A DNA stretch of 64,000 nucleotides from Flavilitoribacter nigricans DSM 23189 = NBRC 102662 (lineage in GTDB: Bacteria; Bacteroidota; Bacteroidia; Chitinophagales; Saprospiraceae): positions 1 to 64,000 of the forward strand of contig NZ_PDUD01000051.1 of the NCBI RefSeq assembly GCF_002646595.1, read 5' to 3'. Made by a program: the position numbers and the translations under genes. Of the stretch, positions 25,732 to 32,236 are shown in pieces (the first letter of the stretch is position 1; each line of letters opens with the position of its first letter). Under the pieces are notes generated by a model that saw only the letters and a list, made by a program, of their open reading frames with translations, was not told where the DNA came from and ran no database searches.

Positions 25732-25803
25732 GGGAATGTTGAAACGTGTGAATGTGTGAATGTGGAAACGTGTGAATGTGTGAACGTGGAAATGTGTGAA
25801 TGT
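25732..25803. repeat. Three 24-bp tandem repeats (gtgaatgtggaaacgtgtga type)
   Basis: Three consecutive 24-base units at 25732-25755, 25756-25779 and 25780-25803 vary at a few positions. Each unit is itself built of gtgaa/tgt steps. The remaining bases of 25692-25926 show no gene. No spacers are present, so this is a minisatellite. Confidence 0.85.
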
Positions 25804-25926
25804 TCAGGATGCTCAATGATGCCTACTTTTCACAGCTAAGCTGATATGCTTTAAAAAGAAATTTGATTCCTGTGGGTAACCCTTTTCCGATTCGCAAAAT
25901 ATATAAGCCCAAAACCCAAGAATCAA

Positions 25927-26436
25927 ATGAAATCATTAAAGCAAACGGTCGAAGAGATCAAAGCGATCGTTAAGCAGGAAGGAAACCACAACGTAAGAAC
26001 ATTAGCCTCCTTATTTACGGCCTATCCGGGAACGGATTGGAAACAGCATATCAACTACGAAAATGGTGTGCCCGTCACCACGGTCTTGCACCAGGATAAA
26101 CACCTCAAAATGCTGTTAATCTGCTGGGAAGGTGGCCAGAAAAGTAAAAAACACGGCCATCCCGAGGGCGGAGGTCTGATCCGGGTGCTTTCCGGTACCC
26201 TGCTTGAGACCCGCTTCGCACCGGATGATGAAAACCGGATGACGGGCATTTACGATTATACCGCCCGAAGCGGTCCGGCTTATATTCACGATTCCGAAGC
26301 TTTTCATATTGTGGAAAATGCTACCGACGAACCGGCGGTATCGCTGCACCTGTACTCCTACGGCCTGACCGTATCGAAATACCAGTTGGAAACCAGTCTG
26401 GAACAGTTGGAACAGAAACTCAGATCTGCCGCCTAG
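25927..26436 (+). CDS. Cysteine dioxygenase-like cupin protein
   Basis: A 169-residue cytoplasmic protein with a single cupin barrel. HGHPEGGGLIRVLSGTLLE (about 77-95) gives two iron-ligand histidines and the conserved glutamate region of motif 1, and a second motif (about 122-140) reads HIVENATDEPAVSLHLYS with the third histidine. This pattern is that of type I cysteine dioxygenase homologues (thiol dioxygenases), which oxidise cysteine or related thiols to sulfinates. I cannot confirm the substrate. It stands alone between the xylan GH35 and the LacI gene and has no obvious role in polysaccharide use. Confidence 0.8.
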   Translation: MKSLKQTVEEIKAIVKQEGNHNVRTLASLFTAYPGTDWKQHINYENGVPVTTVLHQDKHLKMLLICWEGGQKSKKHGHPEGGGLIRVLSGTLLETRFAPDDENRMTGIYDYTARSGPAYIHDSEAFHIVENATDEPAVSLHLYSYGLTVSKYQLETSLEQLEQKLRSAA

Positions 26437-26515
26437 CAACTTATTGGTTGTACCTGGGAAATTGAAAACTGTCGTGGAGGAACAGCCAAAGCAGAATGTG
26501 TGGATTAACGGGTGA

Positions 26516-27550
26516 TCACCCCTTACGCAGGGATGATGCCCGCACCACTACCTGGGTATCCAGGGTAACCCGGGTTGCCGAATCCGTAGCGATCTCGCCT
26601 TCCAGCATCGCCAGGGCCTGCTTGATCGCTGCCTCTCCCATTTCTACGGCGGGGTGATCTACCGAAGAAAGGGGCGGATCGATGATCTCGCAGATCGGAT
26701 CGTTATTGAAGCCGATGATGGCCAGCTCTTCGGGGATACGGATCCCCATTTTTTTGGCATATTGAATAGCACTAACGGCGGCGGTGTCGTTGGCGCAGAA
26801 AATACCATCGGGTGGATTTTCGAGTTCCAGCACCTGCTCGGTAAGGCGCAGACCTTCTTCCGCATTGAGCGAGGTAGCCTGAATGATCAGGGATTCATCC
26901 ACATCGACATTGTTCTTCTTCAGCGCCGCGATGTAACCGGAACGGCGATCCTCGTAAATACTCTGGTGGCGGGCGCCTCCGAAGTGAGCGATCCGGGTAC
27001 AGCCCTGATCGATCAGGTGTTCCGTGGCTTCAAAAGCTGCGTTGAAATTATTGATATGTACCTTATGTACATCGTGGATGGAAGGGATCCGGTCGACAAA
27101 GACTACCGGGATGCCGTTATTGGTGAAAAGGTCAAAATGCTGATAGTCGGTCGTGCCCATGGCCAGAGATACGATCAGTGCGGAAATACGGCTGTCGTAA
27201 AGTGCCTGCAGGTTGTCTTTTTCCAGTTCCGGTTTATCGTAAGATTGGGAAATGATCACCTGATGTCCCGATTCGCGGGCCGCTTTTTCAATACCGGAGA
27301 TCAGGGAGGAAATGAAAGGCCGGTTGATCCAGGACACCATGATACCGATCGTGTTGGAGCGATTCGTCCGCAGGGAAGATGCGATGGTGTTGGGTCGGTA
27401 CCCACGCTCTTCGGCAAGTTGCTTTACCGCCTTCTTAGTCTTCTTTCCAATACTGTAATGATCGTTCAGCGCCCGGGAAACCGTAGAAGGAGAAACGTTC
27501 AGTTCATGGGCCAGATCGTAGATCGTTACATCTTTCTTTTTTCCTTCCAT
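26516..27550 (-). CDS. LacI-family regulator of the xylan module
   Basis: The start at 27550 (MEGKKKDVTIYDLA) gives 344 residues and puts the helix-turn-helix at about 8-30 (TIYDLAHELNVSPSTVSRAL), as is standard for LacI/GalR; the open frame upstream adds 21 implausible residues. Hinge region YRPNTIASSLRTNRSNTIG is followed by the periplasmic-binding-protein-like effector domain to the C-terminus, with GIFCANDTAAV and IIGFNNDPI. It is divergent from GH67, and a CAATCGATTG palindrome lies between them; three more copies precede the other xylan units. The recognition helix sequence (SPSTVSRALN) suits such CG-centred palindromes. The effector is unknown, perhaps glucuronate or a xylo-oligomer. 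Confidence 0.93.
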   Translation of the reverse strand: MEGKKKDVTIYDLAHELNVSPSTVSRALNDHYSIGKKTKKAVKQLAEERGYRPNTIASSLRTNRSNTIGIMVSWINRPFISSLISGIEKAARESGHQVIISQSYDKPELEKDNLQALYDSRISALIVSLAMGTTDYQHFDLFTNNGIPVVFVDRIPSIHDVHKVHINNFNAAFEATEHLIDQGCTRIAHFGGARHQSIYEDRRSGYIAALKKNNVDVDESLIIQATSLNAEEGLRLTEQVLELENPPDGIFCANDTAAVSAIQYAKKMGIRIPEELAIIGFNNDPICEIIDPPLSSVDHPAVEMGEAAIKQALAMLEGEIATDSATRVTLDTQVVVRASSLRKG

Positions 27551-27652
27551 CTTTATTGGTTGATGCCTGATAGTAATGGAGCTATGCGCTAAATATACAA
27601 GCTTGCATAACAAAAGTAATGGCTCGTGGGTAAATATAGCAAATTATCCATG

Positions 27653-27662
27653 CAATCGATTG
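27653..27662. promoter_or_regulatory. Predicted LacI-type operator O4 (CAATCGATTG)
   Basis: The longest copy, tGCAATCGATTGCg, is a 12-bp perfect palindrome. It lies between the divergent lacI-type and GH67 genes and overlaps the TTG of the predicted GH67 promoter, so it can serve both repression of GH67 and autoregulation. Confidence 0.8.
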
Positions 27663-27689
27663 CGTATTTTCCTTTTTTTATTAGATTCG
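27660..27689 (+). promoter_or_regulatory. Predicted Bacteroidota promoter for GH67-uxuA
   Basis: TTG at 27660-27662 and TAGATTCG at 27682-27689 (one mismatch to TAnnTTTG) are separated by 19 bases. The start codon follows 48 bases later. The -33 element lies inside the operator. Confidence 0.55.
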
Positions 27690-27737
27690 CTGCAAGAATT
27701 CTGTTATTTTAGCTTCCCATACAAACCTTGCATAATA

Positions 27738-29906
27738 ATGTTCAAATCAATTGCCTGCACCATCTTATTTTCCTTTTTATGTACCCTGAATAGTTTTGCC
27801 GACGACGGTTATCGCCTCTGGTTACGATTCGATGAGATCGCGAGCGAGGAGGTCCGGAATGACTACCGGCAAAGCGTCGGTCAGATCTTCATCGACGGAG
27901 ATAGTCCCATTCTGGCTACGGCCGGAAAAGAACTGAGTGACGGCCTTTCCGGGCTGCTCGGGCAATCCGTTCCCCTGCTCGACCGCGCGGCCGATGGCCC
28001 CGGTATCATAGCCGGCATCATCGGCCAATCCGACCTCATCAACGGCTGGGTAACCACCGCCGATGCCGAAAAAATACAGGAAGAAGGCTACCTCCTGATG
28101 CAGAAGGAACAGAACGGACAACAACGGATCGTGATCGCCGCCAAAGACGAACGCGGTGTGCTGTACGGTAGCTTCCACCTCCTGCGCCTGGTACAGACCC
28201 AAAGTGCACTCTCCGGTCTGCACCTGATCGACAACCCGAAGATCAAAATGCGCGTGCTCAACCATTGGGATAATCTCGACCGCACCGTCGAGCGTGGATA
28301 CGCCGGTTTTTCGATCTGGGACTGGCACCAGTTGCCCGAATTTCTGGATGTGCGTTATACGGATTACGCCCGGGCAAATGCCTCCATCGGCATCAACGGC
28401 ACCGTAGTAACCAACGTCAATGCCAATGCCCTGATCTTCCGGCCGGATTATCTGGAAAAAGTGGCCGCGCTGGCCGATGTATTCCGCCCCTACGGCATTC
28501 GGATCTACCTGACGGCCCGCTTTAGCGCTCCGATCGAACAGGGGGGACTGGAAACCGCCGATCCGCTGGACGCCGGTGTGCAAAAATGGTGGAGTGATAA
28601 GGTAGCGGAGATCTATGAGCTGATCCCGGACTTCGGTGGCTTTCTCGTCAAAGCCAATTCCGAAGGCCAGCCGGGACCGCAAAATTACAATCGCAATCAC
28701 GCCGAAGGCGCCAATATGCTGGCGGATGCCCTCGAACCCTACGGGGGGGTCGTGATGTGGCGTGCTTTTGTGTACAGTAATGAAGAACCGGAAGATCGCG
28801 CCAAACAGGCCTACAATGAATTTGTACCGCTGGATGGCAAATTCCGTAAAAACGTCCTCATCCAGGTAAAGAACGGGCCGATCGATTTCCAGCCGCGCGA
28901 ACCGATCCATCCGCTGTTCGGTGCCATGCCGCAAACCCCGCTAATGATGGAATTCCAGATCACGAAAGAATACCTCGGTCAGGGTACTCACCTGGTCGGT
29001 CTGGCCAAAATGTACGAAGAAGTGCTGCAGACCGACACTTACGTCAAAGGAAAAGGCTCTACGGTTGCCAAGGTGATCGACGGCTCTCTGGACGGTCACG
29101 AACTGTCCGGCATTGCCGGGGTGGCCAATATCGGTACCGCCCGCAACTGGACCGGCAATCTCTTCGGTCAGGCCGACTGGTACGCCTACGGCCGACTGGC
29201 CTGGGATCCGGAAATAGCCGCGGAAAGCATTTTTGAGGAGTGGACTAAAATGACCTTTACCCACGATCCGGAGGCCGTTTCGGTGATCAACAATATGCTG
29301 GCTACTTCCCACGAGACCTGCGTGCGCTACATGACGCCGCTCGGACTCCACCATATCATGGGCCCCGGCCACCACTACGGTCCCGGCCCCTGGGTGAGTA
29401 GAATGCCGCGGGCCGACTGGACGTCCGTTTATTACCACAAAGCCGACGAAAAAGGTCTGGGTTTTGACCGTACCGCCAGCGGCAGTGATGCCCTGTCGCA
29501 GTACCATCCGGATTTCCAGAAGGAGCTGCGGGATATGGATAAGATCTCGCACAAATTCCTCCTGTGGTTCCACCATGTCCCCTGGGATCATGTGCTTAGC
29601 ACGGGCAATACCCTATGGGTAGAACTGTGCCGGGAATACCACCGGGGAGCCGCAGCGGTAACGGCCATGAAAGAACAGTGGAACAGTGTCAGCGATCATA
29701 TTGACCCAGGTAGATTCCGGCAGGTAGCGATGCACCTGGATATTCAGGAAAAGGAAGCGAAATGGTGGCGGGATGCCTGCCTGCGTTATTTTCAGTCTTT
29801 TTCCAAAATGGAGATCCCGGCGGACCTCGAACAACCGGAGCACGATCTGGAATACTACGAATCCTTGCGGTTCCCGTACGCACCGGGCATCCGGCCGCGG
29901 TGGTAG
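27738..29906 (+). CDS. aguA: GH67 alpha-glucuronidase
   Basis: The ATG at 27738 (MFKSIACT) starts a signal peptide (to about A21) and gives 722 residues, the normal length of the family; the frame upstream is non-coding. The protein has the N-terminal hexosaminidase-like domain, the catalytic barrel and the C-terminal helical dimerisation domain. Candidate catalytic residues are E309 in VKANSEGQPGP, D383 in NGPIDFQPREP and E405 in MMEFQITKEY, matching the three carboxylates known for GH67. It removes 4-O-methylglucuronate from the non-reducing end of xylo-oligosaccharides, probably in the periplasm. uxuA follows after 105 bases, linking release of glucuronate to its breakdown. Confidence 0.97.
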   Translation: MFKSIACTILFSFLCTLNSFADDGYRLWLRFDEIASEEVRNDYRQSVGQIFIDGDSPILATAGKELSDGLSGLLGQSVPLLDRAADGPGIIAGIIGQSDLINGWVTTADAEKIQEEGYLLMQKEQNGQQRIVIAAKDERGVLYGSFHLLRLVQTQSALSGLHLIDNPKIKMRVLNHWDNLDRTVERGYAGFSIWDWHQLPEFLDVRYTDYARANASIGINGTVVTNVNANALIFRPDYLEKVAALADVFRPYGIRIYLTARFSAPIEQGGLETADPLDAGVQKWWSDKVAEIYELIPDFGGFLVKANSEGQPGPQNYNRNHAEGANMLADALEPYGGVVMWRAFVYSNEEPEDRAKQAYNEFVPLDGKFRKNVLIQVKNGPIDFQPREPIHPLFGAMPQTPLMMEFQITKEYLGQGTHLVGLAKMYEEVLQTDTYVKGKGSTVAKVIDGSLDGHELSGIAGVANIGTARNWTGNLFGQADWYAYGRLAWDPEIAAESIFEEWTKMTFTHDPEAVSVINNMLATSHETCVRYMTPLGLHHIMGPGHHYGPGPWVSRMPRADWTSVYYHKADEKGLGFDRTASGSDALSQYHPDFQKELRDMDKISHKFLLWFHHVPWDHVLSTGNTLWVELCREYHRGAAAVTAMKEQWNSVSDHIDPGRFRQVAMHLDIQEKEAKWWRDACLRYFQSFSKMEIPADLEQPEHDLEYYESLRFPYAPGIRPRW

Positions 29907-30011
29907 ATGAGGTGTGATGATGTGATGAAACTTTGCAGATGGGTAAGGTGGATCCTTCCGATAGAACTGGTTTGATCGCCCTCCCCTCTGGCAAGCAAAA
30001 ATATATTTTCC

Positions 30012-31199
30012 ATGAATACAACATTTGCCCTGGAACAGCTCATGCGCTGGTACGGGCCCAATGATCCGGTGCCGCTGCCGCACATTGCCCAGGCGGGCTG
30101 TACGGGAGTAGTTTCTGCCCTGCACGCCATTCCCGTTGGAGAGATCTGGACGGTTGAGGCCATCCGGGATTACAAAGCGCACATCGCGGCCCACGGTCTG
30201 AGCTGGACGGTGGTGGAAAGCCTGCCGGTACACGAGGACATCAAAACGGCGAGCGGCCGGTACCGGGAATACATCGATAACTACTGCCGGAGCCTGGAAA
30301 ACCTGGCGGCCTGCGGCATCAAAGTGGTGACCTACAACTTCATGCCGGTACTCGACTGGGTGCGGACCAATGTAGCCTATGAGTTACCCAACCGATCCGA
30401 AGCGCTGTTTTTTAACAAGGCCGATTACGCCTCGGTAGATTTGTTTCTGCTGAAACGTCCGGGAGCCGAAAAGGACTATACGCCCGAAGAACTGGAATCC
30501 TACCGGGCGCATTTTGCCGGCCTGGACGAGGGCTACAAACAACGTCTGTTCCAGAATGTGCTGCTCGGTCTGCCCGGCAGCGATGTGGCGTTCACTCCCG
30601 ACCAGGTACTGGAGCAACTTGGCCATTACCGGCATATTGATCGCAGACAGCTCCAGCAAAACCTGATCTCCTTTTTGCGATCCATTACGCCTACTGCCGA
30701 AGCGGCAGGCATCCAACTGGCCATTCATCCGGATGATCCGCCCTATTCGGTACTGGGACTGCCCCGGATCATGAGTACGGAGCAGGATGTGGTTACCCTG
30801 ATGGAAGCCGTCCCCAGCCCGGCCAACGGCCTTTGTTTTTGCACGGGTTCCTTCGGCGCCCGCCCCGATAACGACCTCCCGGCCATGGCTGAAAGATGGG
30901 GCTCCCGTATTCACTTTCTGCATCTCCGCAACACTCAGCGGGCCGATGCGGGAAACTTTATGGAAGCGAATCACCTCGAAGGTGATACGGATATGTACGC
31001 CGTCATGCGCGAGGTGGTACAGCTCATGCAACGGGAACAGCGCAGCATTCCGATGCGACCGGATCATGGCCATAAAATGCTGGATGACCTGGGAAAAAAG
31101 ACTTATCCGGGCTATTCGGCCATTGGTCGTTTGAAAGGTCTGGCGGAATTGCGGGGTCTGGAATACGGGATTCGGCGGTCCCTGGCTGATCTGGCGTGA
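30012..31199 (+). CDS. uxuA: Mannonate dehydratase
   Basis: A 395-residue cytoplasmic enzyme, the standard UxuA length. Diagnostic segments are RWYGPNDPVPLPHIAQAG, VESLPVHEDIKT, CGIKVVTYNFMPVLDW, AIHPDDPPY, FLHLRNTQR and IPMRPDHGHKMLDD, carrying the metal-ligand histidines, cysteine and aspartate of the family. It converts D-mannonate to 2-keto-3-deoxygluconate in the glucuronate branch. The preceding isomerase and reductase (UxaC, UxuB) are not in the window. It is the second gene after GH67, under the same predicted promoter. A fragment of a second uxuA lies just downstream at 31297. Confidence 0.97.
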   Translation: MNTTFALEQLMRWYGPNDPVPLPHIAQAGCTGVVSALHAIPVGEIWTVEAIRDYKAHIAAHGLSWTVVESLPVHEDIKTASGRYREYIDNYCRSLENLAACGIKVVTYNFMPVLDWVRTNVAYELPNRSEALFFNKADYASVDLFLLKRPGAEKDYTPEELESYRAHFAGLDEGYKQRLFQNVLLGLPGSDVAFTPDQVLEQLGHYRHIDRRQLQQNLISFLRSITPTAEAAGIQLAIHPDDPPYSVLGLPRIMSTEQDVVTLMEAVPSPANGLCFCTGSFGARPDNDLPAMAERWGSRIHFLHLRNTQRADAGNFMEANHLEGDTDMYAVMREVVQLMQREQRSIPMRPDHGHKMLDDLGKKTYPGYSAIGRLKGLAELRGLEYGIRRSLADLA

Positions 31200-31246
31200 A
31201 TGCTGTCCGGCTTTTAGCACATTTGTTGAAATTTCGGTAATTGCAG

Positions 31247-31290
31247 CACCGACTTCCAATCGGTGACCGACCACCGACTGGAAGTCGGTG
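31247..31290. repeat. REP-like inverted doublet (GACTTCCAGTCGGTG family), left copy
   Basis: Two 19-base palindromic units, CACCGACTTCCAATCGGTG at 31247-31265 and CACCGACTGGAAGTCGGTG at 31272-31290, stand in inverted orientation, differing at one base when aligned. A second doublet of the same family lies at 32192-32236. This is the organisation of REPIN/BIME elements. Confidence 0.85.
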
Positions 31291-31296
31291 TTACAA

Positions 31297-31398
31297 TACG
31301 CCGTCATGCGCGAGGTGATACAGCTGATGCAGCGGGAACAGGGAAGCATTCCAATGCGGCCGGATCACGGCCATATGATGCTGAATGACCTAGCGTAG
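31297..31398 (+). pseudogene. uxuA gene remnant, 3'-terminal third of a motif region
   Basis: Bases 31297-31392 match uxuA 30996-31091 with 12 differences in 96 bases. The reading frame is kept (YAVMREVIQLMQREQ, then SIPMRPDHGHMMLNDLA and a stop). Six of the changed codons are synonymous and four change the residue (V to I, R to G, K to M, D to N). Such a third-position bias means that this piece diverged while still functional, so it derives from another uxuA lineage and is not a fresh local copy. It begins 6 bases after the REP doublet. No start codon or upstream part of the gene is present. Confidence 0.85.
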
Positions 31399-31507
31399 GC
31401 CCGGCCCGGTTCTAAATGAATGAATTAAATTTTCGGTAACTTTGGTAAGTGAGGGATGAATATCCGACATGAAAATCAAACATCAATTTTACCCAAAAAT
31501 CACACCG

Positions 31508-32170
31508 ATGAAGATGTATTACGCGTGCTTATCCCTGCTTGCCCTTCCCTTCTTTCTCGCTTGCCAACCGGCCGTAGATCTGCCAGACGGTACATTTTCC
31601 GAAACGGAACTCCGCCGTTACCAATCGCTGGGCACAAACGGAGCGAACGAGGTATTGACGGAGGCCAACGATGATTATCTCAAAATTGGCGTAAAGTCCG
31701 GGGCATTGTATGTCGCCAACATTTGTTTGTGCAATGGTGATGAAATGATCATACTGCACGCCTCGGCCGCTCTGGGCAAAATGACCTACCAGAAGACCGC
31801 CGAGGGAAAATGGCCGACCCCGACGGAAAAATTTGACTTCGGCATGCGGGAAACGGGGCTCGACAAAGCGACTATAGCGAAAAGGAAAGGTTATCTGCAA
31901 GAAAACGGATGGATCGCCAATACCATGGAAATGGGCAATCCGGGAGAAACGGAATTCATGATCAGCAAGGAGCTGCTCCGGGAACTGGGTGATGAGATCA
32001 GCATTGCGGTCAGCCTGATGCCGGCGTCCGATCCGGACCGGATCATCGATTTCCCGCAGGGTAAAGCTCCCGGCTGTGCGGCTAAATCCCTGGTCGGAGG
32101 TTATCTGGAAGCGGCCTATGATTTCCAACCGGGGCAGTGGTACACCGTACCTCCGACCTCCGGTCGGTGA
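31508..32170 (+). CDS. Lipoprotein of unknown function between REP doublets
   Basis: The start at 31508 (MKMYYACLSL) gives 220 residues with a lipoprotein signal ending FFLAC (C19). The mature domain begins with an NGANEV..ANDDYLKIGVKSGALYVANICLCNGDEMIILHASAALG pattern (key parts only), which recalls DOMON-like or sugar-binding beta sandwiches, but I do not recognise the family. Its last codons (PPTSGR) overlap a small palindrome at 32153-32167 that resembles half of the nearby REP unit, suggesting that the stop codon may have been supplied by repeat insertion. It is enclosed by the doublets at 31247 and 32192. Confidence 0.7.
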   Translation: MKMYYACLSLLALPFFLACQPAVDLPDGTFSETELRRYQSLGTNGANEVLTEANDDYLKIGVKSGALYVANICLCNGDEMIILHASAALGKMTYQKTAEGKWPTPTEKFDFGMRETGLDKATIAKRKGYLQENGWIANTMEMGNPGETEFMISKELLRELGDEISIAVSLMPASDPDRIIDFPQGKAPGCAAKSLVGGYLEAAYDFQPGQWYTVPPTSGR

Positions 32171-32191
32171 ACGACTAATGACATATTACTA

Positions 32192-32236
32192 ACTTCCAGT
32201 CGATGAACATTCCCATTCACCGACTGGAAGTCGATG
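32192..32236. repeat. REP-like inverted doublet, right copy
   Basis: ACTTCCAGTCGATGA (32192-32206) and its inverted partner TCACCGACTGGAAGTCGATG (32217-32236) repeat the family seen at 31247. The right arm ends exactly at the stop codon of the minus-strand propeller gene, and may serve as the shared terminator between the convergent genes. Confidence 0.83.

Noticed and set aside
25732-25803. CRISPR array
   Set aside because: Units are contiguous with no spacers, and there are no cas genes in the window.
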